Below are positions 1 through 10,903 of a DNA stretch of 64,000 bases, one piece after another. The notes beneath the pieces were generated by a model, which was not told the DNA's origin, searched no databases, and saw nothing but the letters and a program-made list of their open reading frames with translations. The stretch comes from Parelaphostrongylus tenuis. Its lineage: Eukaryota > Nematoda > Chromadorea > Rhabditida > Metastrongylidae. A program made the position numbers and the translations under genes. Location: contig JAHQIW010002308.1 in assembly GCA_019055375.1 (NCBI GenBank), forward strand, positions 930,001 through 994,000, in the 5' to 3' direction. Position 1 is the first letter of the stretch. The number at the start of each line of letters is the position of its first letter.

Positions 1-100
1 AACACATAGAATTTAATCACGAATAAAAATTCAAAGAGTGTCAGCGAAGCTGTTCATTGAGATCATAAAGGAAAGCGAAAAATCGTATAAAAGTTCCTAC

Positions 101-250
101 CTTAATCAAAAGCAGATAGACTGGTAGTCGTTGAGGTAAGGCTAGGCAAATATCATCCATTAAGTCTTTGAGGCTACATGGTACTCGATCGGGTAGAATG
201 ACACCGGCATCAACTGCTCGAGCCAGTTGATCGACGAAGAACCACGAACC
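101..250 (-). CDS. Leftmost visible exon of the STAND NTPase gene
   Basis: 150 nt, 50 codons, phase 0 at both ends. The acceptor is GCATTTAG|GGT and the donor AAG|GTAGGA. It encodes GSWFFVDQLARAVDAGVILP, then DRVPCSLKDLMDDICLALPQ and a hydrophobic end PVYLLLIK. A Gly-Ser-aromatic start followed by a helix, a VI-P turn and 'PxSLxDL' closely parallels the segment in TANC/ANKRD50 proteins that precedes the winged-helix domain and the ankyrin repeats. The next exon must lie to the left of the window; I see no acceptor in bases 1-100 on the minus strand. Confidence 0.78.
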
Positions 251-3200
251 CTAAATGCGGAAGCAAGAAGATGAGAAAAAAAAACCTCAGGTCTTCCAAT
301 AGAGCGGCTATTCTCTCTTCACTAAAATTTCATATATTGACATTACCTAGACAGTTTTGTTTCCCAAAAGTTGAAAGTTCACGAAATCGGCCGTTTTTCA
401 CTTCCAAGAATGGTAAGAACGTTATGCGTTTGTCGAGTTTGTATTAACATTGAATCCAGCAGAAAATTTTTCGTCGCGCCCAGTTTTTGACTCTTGAAAC
501 AGTGTTTATCGTCCGACACAGTTGTTTTAATCAATCGCTTGCCTTTGTGAGTTTTACAACAGCTGTATAGTAAGGCGAAAGTGTTCTAGTGCTTAAAACA
601 GAGAATTTTAAGGGATTTGAATAGTAAACAGCCGTAAAATAAAAATTTACAAATGCCTGTATGAAGTACTGGAGAACATTAAAGTCCATGGAGCTCATCC
701 AACTCTATGAAATTATTTGCCAGCTTGATTCATTTTTTAGTATTGTTAAAAAACGACAAATGTCGAAACAACAATCTATTGGCTAGAAATCGTCGCACTA
801 ACCTCACATGCGTCCAGAACTTCGCAATGAAGGCACTGCGGAAGTCGAACTTCGATAAATCGATCAAGTTCGTCAATGCCTGTACATTTTCATTTCAAAT
901 CATTGGTGAAGTCGAGAAATAATTTTGAGAAAACTATGGAAAAAATCTTTACATACATTCGCTAAGCAAAAGGTCGTGAAATCGCTCGAACTTGTACTGA
1001 TCGGATGGCGCCAGTGGTCGTGATGTGACGACGAGGCGCATCCATGATGGCAGGCAACGGTCAATCTGAGAACAAGCCGATTTTGAAGATGGTCGTCTAC
1101 TGACAAACTATGTTTTGTTGAAAAAAAAAGGATAAATCGCTCACGCAATGTGCGAAAAACTCTTAAAAATCCAATTTCACGACTTTTTCTTCTAAGTAAA
1201 GCGGAAAATTCAGAATTGCCTAACTACCAACCACATAGGTTATATTTTGAATACATCATTGAAAATGCCTCATAGAGTAACCACAAGAGTCTATCAACGA
1301 AACAAGGTTTTGAATGACGTTTAAACTGTTCAATTCTCAAGACCGACTATTGTTACCGCGGCATTCTTCAATAATTCATTGTTTTTCTTCCTAGTTCAGA
1401 AGGAAAAACAAAGAATTATGTAAGATCTGAATGAAAACGGCCAATTAATACGCATGTTATGCACAGACTCAGCAGTGCTTAGCTATAAGCGATATTTGTG
1501 CGCTGCCCTAATGGTCATAACTCAATTGCTATTATGTCGGTTAAAAGCCGACCGAACGTGAGAGAAAAGCCTTTAGAATCGTTCAAACGTCGGTGACAGT
1601 ATAATTATTGTATATCATGACCAGCAAATGGGATCGTCGTAAACGTCGTCATTTAATTCCATTAAAGGCTTTGACGTCTCGGCGAATGTTCGGCATCGGC
1701 TTCAGATGAGATTAGCGCACTGGAAAGTCGCCGCCCTCCCAGCTTCAAGAAAACTGGCGGCAGCGGATAAACTAAATAACTCAAGACACCGAGAAATCTA
1801 AAAAAGAGCTTTTTGAACTTTTATTGACGAGTTGTAACATTTCGGATCATTTCTGGAAAGGCTCGTTGAGTGGATTTCCGTAGTGAAAAAATATGGTCTA
1901 AAGAAATGAAAATAGAGGGAGTTCCAAGGTAATTCTCTCAGTTCTAGAAAGAACTGCAATCAAACGATATCCACAGTTTGATATATAAATCAGTATTAAC
2001 TATAATTCAAGCGTTCTCTGATGAAAGGATTTATTGAAATTGGATTTAAATGCGTGTAACTGCGTACCACAACCTTAGAGCAGAGTTCAATAAAAATTTC
2101 TCGATAACATAACAATCGTGAAAAAAATTCGAAAAAGTGAAACTAGTGAAAAAGAGAATTAAACCAAACCTGTCTGTTTATTTATATTTATTTCATATGT
2201 TAAGCACATTGGTGACCGTGTGGACAATATGCGTGATATATCAGGAAGATATGGCTTTGGAACGATTTTTTGAAGCTCATTCAGCACTTTTAAGCTTTTT
2301 TTCCCCACCTCATAGACCGAAGAAAAGATCGCCTATCTCAAGGAACCAGTACAACGCGTCAAGCGTGACTAATGATCAACTTGATCGAATTACTGATTAT
2401 GTACAAATGATTGACTTTTACCTCAAATTCCACTTTTTTTACTTTATGCGATACGCCATCACAATTTGCTGTGCGAATCTCACGAATTCTTGCATTGGAT
2501 TCGTTGTTCACTTGTATTTCACTTCTCAAAGGTGTTCAAATATTTCACGTGGTACTTCAGCAACGGCTTGCGAACCTACCCTTCTCCAAGAATGGCGGAG
2601 AACAGTGATTGATACGAATCTCCTTGCATTTTCAGAAGTGGGCTGAGCTAAGGAGTATCCTAAACGTTTGTGGATCACTTGTAAGACAGTGTTGGGGAGG
2701 GGACCGGACTGGCGCCTTCATTACCACCTTGCTTTCCGATTCACTGCATCACTAACCATTGCGTTATCTTGCTTTGTCTGCCGTAAGTAAACATAAACAT
2801 CTATATGGCTAAATCAGGTCATCTAAGCTACAGCGAGCTAGATTCTATCTAATATTATTTCTTATCATTTTTCGATACAAAGCCTAATAACTGAATCCAG
2901 TGTAGAAATAATCAGCACTATCTTCACAATGATTATAGCTATCTCTCAAAGAGTTCTGAGAACTTTCTGTGTTCACCTGTGCTAATTTTATCCTCAAGTT
3001 CTTCTATGCATAAGGAGACCGATAGCCGAGTGGTTAGTGGTACACGGGGTGGGTTTCACTCTCCTCCTAGCACTCTCCAGCAACCACTCAACGAACGCCC
3101 CAGCCCTGCTATACTCGAAATTGCAAGTAGGTCTGTCCATTCAGTATTCTATGACGATTATGGAGAGGATGAACTCCTCAAGCAAGCGATGAATGCGAGG

Positions 3201-6200
3201 AGAAAAAGCGAATGCTGGAAATAGTAGGATTCGCACAACAAAAGGTAGATCGGTTTTTATGAAAAATCGTTTATGCAATTTAACAAACTTAAGCGGGTAG
3301 ATCAATCGTTTGCCTATTCTTATTTTGTATTTTTTCATGAACCTATGGTTTTTCAAATCTGTCCTAAGAATCTCTTCCATTCGTCGCCTTCATAGTTTTA
3401 CTTTTAGATTAGTAGTAAGCAAAAATCGATAACGAAAGCAATATTACTTACTGCAAGTATAAGGTCGTAGATATGCGGCAGTATGTTGTCGATAAGAAGA
3501 AAGAGTGGCTTGGCAGGACACGGTAGTGATGCCAAAGGTAGTGCGAGGTACTGCTGTAATGCTTCATCGTGGTCGGCGAGCAGTGTGACTGTGGAGAGCT
3601 TCGGAAGAACGAGATTCGGAAAGCGTTTGCAGAGCTGGTCGGCCAACGATCGCAACAATGTTGCCGACTCGGTACTCTCGGCCGATTCCACCAAGCAAAA
3701 GTGTGCTGCGACACACTCGCTGCTCGATTGAACCTGAAGTATGGATGCATCACTCAAACTGGTTTCTGGAGGTGTTAACTGGTAACGAGGATAACAGAGT
3801 CACTAGGGCTGAAATCTGTTCCGTGAATTGATCAGATGTCTGAGAGTATATATGTGGGGTCGACTTGTATAAAAGCATGTGAACCAGACTGGGATAAATT
3901 TGATGTTACTCGTTTCCTTGACAAAGAAGAATATACATTGCTGATTGGGACTTGGGTTAAGAACTTCGTTGGCAGTGCTGGAGAACATTTTGTTAGTTAT
4001 CACCTATTCTCTACGTTCTCTTTAAATGAAGGATGAAGGATAAAGCTCTCGGCGTTGATCAATCCATGAGAGCTGTGCCAGCCATGCATTTGTCTTCGAT
4101 TTTCAACTTCGTTTGAGGTGATTGAATGTATATCTGTCCTTTACAATGACCCACGGTGGCCTACCGCTGAACCGAGTTAGTGCTGCTTATTCTCCCAGAC
4201 AAGTCTGAAGCCAGTCTGGTACCAATTCACAGACCCCGGAGGGATGGATGGCTTGGTGAACCATGAGCGCGAGATCGAACCATTGACCTAGTGTACGACG
4301 CAGACCACTGCGCCACGTGCGCTTACGTTCTCTTTAAAGAATAACTATTTACAATGTCATTAATCCCCAGGCTAGGCAAGCAAAATTCGACCCTCGCTAA
4401 ACCTCGGCATGAGTAATGAAAATGTAAATTATCTAAAGAAGTTAGTTATTAATTCAAGATTGAAACTTAGCTGTTTAGCTGTTTTCATACTTAGATTAAT
4501 AATTAACTTTGATGCCGAGGTTGAGAAAAAATTGATCTCTTGAACTTTTATATTTAATGAAGTGCTCTTTTCTCTGTATAAAACTTGTCCGAGGTTAGCA
4601 CTCCCCTTGAAATTCGATGACTAACGTTTCGGCGGGCGACCTCGCCTTCGTTAAAGCACTGCGAAAACTAAGTGTGTTGTGTAACACCAGTGACCTCCCC
4701 ATAAGTGTTAAGGAGGCTCTGGCAAAGGCGAGGTCGTCGAAACGTTAGCCATCAACTTTCAAGGGGAGTACCAACATCGTGCAAATTTTATGTAGGGAAA
4801 AGGACAGTGCGTAAGATATTTCGCATTTTCATCATTTATGTCGAGGTTTAGAGAGTGTCGGACTTTTTAATTAGACGTTAGTGCATGAACAACACGTTGG
4901 AAATTGATTGGATACGTAACTTACAGAATAGTAAGAAGAACTTCCTTCTACAAATGTTTGCTTCTTCGCTATAAGTGAATTAAATCCTGGTGTTGTTTAC
5001 TGTATACCGAAAGAAGGACAAAACTGATGACACGATCACTTGAAATGAAAACAAGTTCGACACTTCAATAAAGTAAATGTACAACCATGTTAAGAATTGT
5101 AACCGCCCAGGAAAAATCGATATTCACGTGGGGTCGACTTCCTCGTAATCTGAGGACAAGGGACTATGGACAAATAAGAACTTGAAAGGCACAATGAGCG
5201 TCATGGAACAGTTTGAGAAAAGACCTCCGCGAAAGTTGGTCTTAGATGGACTTCGAGAAAGAGGTAGAAGAAAAAACAGCGCGGTGATTCTTGCTGACGC
5301 ACAAACTGATGAGCCACATTTTTTTTGTGTAGTGCATTTTTCATTCCAATATAATAGTAGAGAAGAGCTCTAGGACGTTTGCTGAGACATCAGGACAAGA
5401 ATATTTTGTTTAACCAGCAAATTACCATTTGGATGGAATCTCTGCTGTGATCCGCATGATTCTTCGTGATTTGTATAGATGAGTCATTCAAGTATTTTAA
5501 ATAATTCCAAAGAATGTTTTTAGCCCAAACACATACCACATACGCCTCCCTCCTTGCTACAATACAGGGCTTGTGGGGCGGGGGTCACTGACGAGGCCGA
5601 AACCTCCGAAACACCGGTGTATGGCCCTGGCGTACCAGCCTCGTTTAGGCTAAAAGCATTCTTTTTTTGGAATTATTTTGAATGTCTATTACGAGGTTTT
5701 AAAAACAGTCGATTTTATGGATTAGTTCTGGTCTTCAAGTATTTTAGTTTGCTCCGACAGATTATCAGTGTGCTCGTGTTAAACTGCTCGGACGATTAGC
5801 ACTAAGCTTCACTCGTTTCCTATCTCGACGAGTTTAGAACTTCGAGCTCCTAATATACTGGCAAGACGGTACCTATGAGTTGGTCCATACATCATCTATG
5901 TAGGTTTTGAGGAAAGGGAATCGTTTTATTGCCGCTGTCTCTTCGCAACGGTGACTACTAAGCGAGAAGGGTAGCAATGTAAATATTGTGGCGAGCAGGT
6001 GCGAGGTGTCATTCTATGTTTTGTAAAGCAGAACAATAGGAGGAGTAGGTATCGAATTTCTTAGCCAATATCCACATTGGAGTTTTTCTATGTAGCCGCA
6101 ATCCTAATAAAAAATAGCGTCTAGAAAAATTCATTGTCAAAATACCTTGCCAACAGAAAGCCTTGCAGAATGCATGGAATATGCAGCGAAAGTTTACGTT

Positions 6201-9200
6201 GCAGAAATATAGATGAAATTGGTGGGTGTTCCATTCAAACGATATACAGAGGATAAAATCAGCTTGTAATCGCGTCTGATAACCCAAGTTTTGCATATCA
6301 CTCATCTGTATTGGATATATTTTTGCAAGATCGTACCACCGATAAAAGAAATTGATAAAGAGAATTCGAGTTTGTCACCAAAAAGATGGGGTGGCCCTCC
6401 TGCCATCAGCTTCACGATCAAGATGCTAATTCGTGTTAACCAATCTAATTAGCCTTATTTGACAACAATCCTTAGCCACCATTATAAAATCCGTTAAACC
6501 CACTTAATGAATGAGATTCTCGCGATTATCGTGTAATTGTAGCATCGTGCATGATACTGTAATCAACCTGATTCGATTTCATTCAGACAAAGTTTGATCC
6601 CATGAAGACTCAGCTATAAATTAGGGCTAAATTGATTAGCGTCAATCCTGATAATCCTTGAAGCAGAAGATTTTTTTGAATATGTACTGAACGTGAAAGC
6701 ACTTAGGCGTAGAGAGGATCCACATCATGACGGCTTCGAGAGGCTTGCTGTGTTTTTGGGTCATTAAAGAGCCTGAGATCGTCGATAAGATGTTTAATGA
6801 CCATAGATGAATGAGTCATCGATGAGGTGCTCTAATTCGGTTCTCTGACTCAGTTATTTGGAGGCAGCCGTCCATATGCAATTGACCGCGGATGGACACC
6901 ATCACCACGTGCTCCCATTATGAGAGCACTACATTAGTGGAGCATCATCTTGACACAAATGACATTTCGGAACAATCGACAAAGATCACTATCGGGAGTG
7001 TAATGAATTCAAACTTCGCAGAAACATTGACAGCGCAAATTTAGATTTACGACTTGAGAAGAACAATAAACGAAGAGAACGAAGTACTCAAAAGCAATTC
7101 ACCTTTGAGTCGTGCCGATCAGCAGATAAGTAATAATGGAAGGTAAAAGTGGATAAAAGCTTGCTGTGGGCTTTCTATTCGCCAGATAAATTAGGAAGGA
7201 TATAGCACTCGGGTTGATCCCTTAATAATGCATCGTTATTGCGCGTTCACAAACTATCTCTGAGGTGATTTGAATGCATTTCTGACTTATAAAAATCACT
7301 TACGGTAGCCTGTCGGAAGATGTATCATATATGTGCTGTTCTGCCTAGATAAGTTCATTAAGATTTTCAACTATTAAGAAATGAAAGTCTTGGTATGGCC
7401 GAGACACGAGATCGAAAACCATATGTATTGCAGTGCGCCTCCAACCACTGCGCTACAAGCACCGTATCTACGGTATCATGGTGATCAATATATTGCCTAT
7501 CTACCTGGATGTATGAAAAAAATGTTATATTATTGATTAATTCAACTATTTATTTAATCCTTATCGGATCCAACCAAAATTCCTTCGAGTGGTAGATTTT
7601 GGATGACGGCGTTAAGGTAGTCCTATGGAACGTTCAATGGTGACAGGTGACGCAAAAATCACCAATTCACTAAAAATCATGTACATTCACTCAGAAAAGT
7701 TGACAAAAACACAAAAGATCAATAAAAACTTAGCAGAGGTGCAATCAAGTATCAAATAAAGAATAAACAACAAGAGATAAGCGATTTTCGATAAGAACCC
7801 TATGAAGCATCCACCATCTTATTCAGTTTTTAGTAAGATGTTTGAAACACTTGTGCAATTCTTAGTCACTACAACGATTTTCAAACTGAGAAGTTATTTG
7901 TAATGAATCATGACACCTCAAACCAGCTGTTCAGTACTGGAGTTTGCTGCAATTCGTATCATAAGAGTGAATAAACAATGAATGACACATCACTTCCTTG
8001 CTACGACAAAGAATAATATCAGGTTGTTGCAAAAAAAAGATGCGGTTCAGCAGTGTTGAATCGCGCCATTCGATATTGAAATATGCCTTAAGTGAATGTT
8101 TCTATTTTACAGATCATTTGTATGCGCATTTCCCGCCTTATAATTTGTTAATAATGAAGCATCGGTTGATGTTTATTTTACATTCAGTTTAATAAATAGG
8201 TCGTAAAGCAGCAAAAACAAATCGCAACATCGCTAGCGTAATTGGCCCAAAACCTCTTATGAATGCAATGCAGTGGTGATTCCAGAAAATTCGTAAAGTG
8301 AACGTATTTCACAATGCATGAACTTTTGTAACAACCTCACCAGAACTCATGGGAAAAGCAACATTGAAGTTGATCCTCTCATGAATACACGAGATGTTGG
8401 AGGAGAACTCGACGTCGATCATTCTACCATTCGCGTCATTTGAGGCAAATTACAAAAATACATGCGGTTTCAGAACGCTTCCAAACCGCAATTACATTTG
8501 TACCAATATTTTGCAGGTCAGTAGAAGAATTAGTAAGATGCGAACGAACCTCAAATTGCTTCACAAAGCAAGCGATTGCGAGTATTTTGAGTTAGAAATA
8601 TTCTGTGATCGCTTTTATATGAAAACACATGAACGGTTAAGTTACACTGTAACTAATTTAACGGCGTTATCACAGAGAATACTTATACAATATAAGAAAA
8701 ATTTTTTCACACCGCCCGGCTACAGTACAAGTTATGCAATCCTAGTACTTCTTATATTTATTCATCTCGTCGTACCCATAAAGCCTTTGGAATTCTTTGC
8801 TCGTGGTGAGCAACTACCTGAGTTTTTTTTCACCTCATTCATGATGTAGTTAAATGCTGGTTCCAAACGATAAATCTTGGAGTGCTGAACCTGCAATAGG
8901 ATGCGTCCGAATCTTAGTCACATGCCATCGCCAGCTTTTTTTCGTATTGAAAGGAATGAGATGATAGCAAGTCTTGTGTTCGTTTTCGAATCCTGGATGG
9001 TTGAAGAGATTTGTGGGCCCGGAGTTAAGGCTCAGAACTACCGACTTGACTATAGGGTTAATAGTGACTGTGTATGATTGCGTTTTTACATTTACAGTAA
9101 CTATGTTTGACCAGACAGTGGTATAAACATAACAGAAAGTGCATTGCTTATACATGCATTCTCATTTGAAGGAATCCATTGGTTTTCTGCTTAATGATCG

Positions 9201-10897
9201 AAGTTTTAAACAGAATGTAGGCTTCAATAATTTCTAATCTTCTTCTTTATGCTAGACAATCCTTCCACAGTGCAAGTTTTAACCAAAATGCTGAACAAGC
9301 GAGAGTTATGGTATATATAGTTAGTTTGAACAGATATCGTCAGATCATATGCTTTCCTATTAGCATCGATAGATATGCAAACGATTTTTTTCAACTCCGA
9401 TATTATTTTTTCGAACAAAACTTCACAATTGCAACCAGTTCTCATTGAGGTCGTCTGTCATGGTTATTTATAGGACAATCACATTGATGAATCGCTGATC
9501 ACTCACGAGAAATCAGAGTTGTGCCCAAGGACGACTAAATCAAGATACACAGACAGAATGCTTTTTCGATGAGGGTTAATCTAGTGTCGTTCGAGCAACG
9601 CCGGTAAGCACTAAAGGATAGTTTTGAGTGTGAAAAAAAACAAATCGATCCACGAAAACGGCTCTCGTCTTTTGTGGACGGTGTTTGTAGAAACAGAGTT
9701 CATACGTTTTAAAATTTTGAAAGATTTTCGGAAGAATAAGTAAATTCATTCATTCAAATTCATTTGCTCATGAACAACAAGATTCATGGAGTACTCTATC
9801 TCTCTCCTAGCTCATAGACTTTACTTTTTATACTTTAGAATTCAGAGAACTATGAAAAAAGAACTGGAAGATTTGCTAAGTTCCAATCTAGCACACTCCT
9901 CTATCAAGTGACTTGCAGTTAAACCTAATCGTTTAAAGTGGTGTGAAATATGGAATGATCTTTCTTTGACAGGATGAATGAGACACACTTCCCGCTTGGC
10001 AAGGAACGGGAAAATCGTATGTACAAATTCGAAGTTGATGAAATCGCCACCAAATCAGCATGTGACAGATTCAATTAAGCTTCTTGGTCCCAAAATCAGC
10101 GCGCTGTTCCCGTTTATATTGGATCGCGATGACTTCATTATATATGCGGATCCATGAAACTGTCGTTCGCCAATGACTGAACGAGAAGAAATACGTGAGA
10201 ACCTGCGAAGAGGCTTGAAAGCGTTTTGGAACTGGGAGGAACGGCAGAGAAAGGAAACGATGAGGGTTAACTACTATGGTGAATTAAAAAAGTTGACGAG
10301 GAACGCATGGTACCCGAAAAATAAAGGAGGACTACAAGATAAAATGAAATATATGAGCATGCACTGAAAATACTGAGTAATGAAAACTGCAAAAACTCAA
10401 CTGGACCATTTTGTTAAGGAGTAAAGGAACACTGGGAAAGATGAGAAAATTCAGAAAAACGCCGATTTGAGCGAAAGAATAGAAAGAAGAAAACTATCAG
10501 ATGAAATGAGGTGTGGATAGAAAGCAGTAGTACATAGTGTGATAAAAGGACGGAAAATACATAATATGATACAAGGACAAAATTTCAATTAAACCTTCCT
10601 AATTCAGGTGTTTCATGTAACAACAAAAAATAAATTAGTAAGAATAAACATTGCTATTTGCTTTATCGACAAGCAAAGTAAAAAATAAAGATTAGGAGCT
10701 ATGAAAAATAAAAAAAGAACGGATGGATAGATTGAAATTGATGGAAAAACTCACTTGTTTCAAGAAATATGTTTTCCCGCAAAACGGTGGTCCTACGATG
10801 AGCAGTGGTTGTGAGCAGGTTGAGAGCCACTTTCGGAAAGCTTTCAAGGACGACTCACGACGAAATACGGACGACGGCTTCATCATTTGAGTGGCAT
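101..10897 (-). CDS. TANC/ANKRD50-like STAND NTPase, partial, five exons
   Basis: Join of 10755-10897, 3452-3733, 957-1065, 803-879 and 101-250, read on the minus strand. All four junctions agree in phase (0, 0, 1, 0), the frame stays open throughout, and the ends match nematode splice signals. The roughly 254 residues run in the order expected of a STAND-class P-loop ATPase: an FRR-type lead-in, Walker A GPPFCGKT, a Walker B strand LFLLID, PSWMRLVVTSR as a sensor-like strand, then a helical part ending GSWFFVDQL...GVILPDRVPCSL. That order and spacing resemble the ATPase module of vertebrate TANC1/2 and ANKRD50, scaffold proteins in which ankyrin repeats follow. By family knowledge the product would be a cytoplasmic or membrane-associated scaffold. 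The last exon ends in a good donor, so the gene continues off the left edge. The 5' end is not fixed. TANC versus ANKRD50 orthology is undecided. Confidence 0.8.
254..802 (-). other. Intron of the STAND NTPase gene
   Basis: AT-rich, GT at the 5' side (801-802) and AG at the 3' side (251-252) on the minus strand; the intron proper is 251-802. No repeat or further coding signal seen. Confidence 0.65.
803..879 (-). CDS. Short helical exon of the STAND NTPase gene
   Basis: 77 nt, separated from the exon at 957-1065 by an intron of only 77 bp. The acceptor is AATGTACAG|GC and the donor GAG|GTTAGT. Read in the phase set by the previous exon it gives IDELDRFIEVRLPQCLHCEV and then LDACE; the other two phases hit stops either here or in the following exon. 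In STAND ATPases this position holds the start of the winged-helix or helical domain. The plus-strand open frame over this place is a shadow. Confidence 0.77.
957..1065 (-). CDS. Exon with sensor-like strand of the STAND NTPase gene
   Basis: 109 nt. The acceptor is TTCTCAG|ATT, and the donor T|GTATGT leaves one nucleotide, which joins the two at the start of the next exon to make a Cys codon. It encodes IDRCLPSWMRLVVTSRPLAP and then KFERFHDLLLSE. A PSW-hydrophobic-VVTSR strand is typical of the segment after Walker B in STAND ATPases, where the Arg is the sensor-1-like residue. This exon exactly fills the gap predicted between the exons at 3452-3733 and 803-879, which is strong support for the model. 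The exon is too short to stand out as an open reading frame. Confidence 0.8.
1066..3451 (-). other. 2.4-kb intron of the STAND NTPase gene
   Basis: The intron runs between a GTAAGT donor and a TTCTCAG acceptor. It holds one SINE family 2 copy (3013-3238, opposite orientation). A plus-strand open frame of 169 codons (2137-2646) lies here, but a second frame also stays open over its end and I recognise neither. The rest is unremarkable AT-rich sequence. Confidence 0.6.
3013..3238 (+). repeat. SINE family 2 copy
   Basis: The tRNA-like head reads GATAGCCGAGTGGTTAGTGG (A box like tRNA-Ser/Leu). The body shares CAACGAACGCC, the GAAATTGCAAG-like segment, ATTCTATGACG and a GAATGCTGGAA...GATTCGCAC end with copies at 15879 and 36611. 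Diverged. Confidence 0.7.
3452..3733 (-). CDS. Exon with Walker B strand of the STAND NTPase gene
   Basis: 282 nt, 94 codons, phase 0 at both ends. The acceptor is ATACTTCAG|GTT and the donor is GCA|GTAAGT. It continues directly from the Walker A exon: CVAAHFCLVESAES would be the first strand after the P-loop helix, followed by a helix LLRSLADQLCKRFP, and then LFLLIDN at residues 77-83 as Walker B, with Asp82 the expected Mg2+-coordinating residue. The phrase 'LASLPCPAKPLFLLIDN' sits where TANC/ANKRD50 proteins have their Walker B after a short linker. The region is clearly GC-richer than the flanking introns. Open frames on the opposite strand here are shadows. Confidence 0.8.
4027..4323 (-). 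repeat. SINE family 1 copy with target-site duplication
   Basis: Read on the minus strand, a tRNA-like head (GCGCACGTGGCGCAGTGG, B box GGTTCGATCTCGCGCTC) is followed by the CCATCCATCCCTCCGGGGTC segment, GGTACCAGACTGGCTTCAGA, GCCAGATATACATT-like sequence and a tail ending in the GAGAGCTTTATCCTT type. A 15-bp direct repeat, TACGTTCTCTTTAAA, flanks it exactly (4012-4026 and 4324-4338), which shows retroposition. Confidence 0.88.
4566..4803. repeat. Inverted pair of Penelope-like 3' ends
   Basis: The arms 4566-4655 and 4714-4803 are about 85% complementary. Each carries AAGGCGAGGTCG, CGAAACGTTAG, TTTCAAGGGGAGT and a TTTTATRYAGRGAAAAG end. The GAAGAAGGCGAG...CGAAACGT phrase is typical of Penelope-like element 3' ends, here arranged head to head around 58 bp. 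Confidence 0.6.
5541..5705 (+). repeat. Dispersed repeat R3, copy 1
   Basis: It begins GCCTCCCTCCTTGCTACAAT and contains GGGGTCACTGACGAGG, GTGTATGGCCCTGGCGTACC and a tail ending in TTTTGAATGTCTATTACGAGG-like sequence. Matching copies lie on the minus strand at 43885-44105 and 44150-44285. No coding frame or known family recognised. Confidence 0.65.
7201..7466 (-). repeat. SINE family 1 copy, degenerate
   Basis: The order of segments matches the family: a CTCGGGTTGATCCCT tail, GAGGTGATTTGAATGCATTT, and CCAACCACTGCGCTACAAGC as the antisense of the head. The middle is heavily diverged, suggesting an old insertion. Confidence 0.65.
10755..10897 (-). CDS. Exon with Walker A motif of the STAND NTPase gene
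   Basis: 143 nt. The acceptor is a pyrimidine-rich tract ending ACTTCAG at 10898-10903, and the donor is CAA|GTGAGT at 10754. Two nucleotides complete a codon from an upstream exon not found with certainty; 47 codons follow, ending in phase 0. A short basic helix (VFRRESSLKAFRKWL) precedes the strand LLIVGPPFCGKTYFL. The GxxxxGKT pattern is a canonical P-loop: lysine 41 and threonine 42 of the exon would contact the ATP phosphates and Mg2+. The FRRE...F..WL lead-in resembles the receptor-type lead-in seen before the P-loop in TANC-like proteins. Two Met codons near the exon start could in principle initiate, but the good acceptor just upstream argues for an internal exon. Confidence 0.82.
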
Positions 10898-10903
10898 CTG
10901 AAG

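Larger units (their letters stand above)
3734..10754 (-). other. 7-kb intron of the STAND NTPase gene
   Basis: It is bounded by GTGAGT and ACTTCAG and lies directly after the Walker A exon. It contains two SINE family 1 copies (4027-4323, and 7201-7466 degenerate), an inverted pair of Penelope-type ends (4566-4803) and a dispersed repeat R3 copy (5541-5705). The stretches 5706-7200 and 7467-10754 hold nothing I can identify. A 151-codon plus-strand open frame at 8394-8849 ends in a hydrophobic stretch but has no recognisable domain or splice context. Confidence 0.6.

Noticed and set aside
1640..1760. GC-rich patch reading PLPPVFLKLGG on the minus strand
   Set aside because: First considered as the missing NTPase exon; the exon at 957-1065 fits phase and motif exactly, and this patch lacks a donor.
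2137..2646. 169-codon plus-strand frame in an intron of the NTPase gene
   Set aside because: A second frame is open over its 3' part, no family is recognisable and no promoter or splice context supports it. A nested gene cannot be excluded.
2580..2665. Minus-strand reading RRFVSITVLRHSW as an NTPase exon
   Set aside because: It has splice-like ends but the wrong phase for the next exon, and it is not needed once 957-1065 is placed.
8394..8849. 151-codon plus-strand frame ending in a hydrophobic segment
   Set aside because: Could encode a single-pass membrane protein, but composition matches random AT-rich sequence and nothing supports expression.
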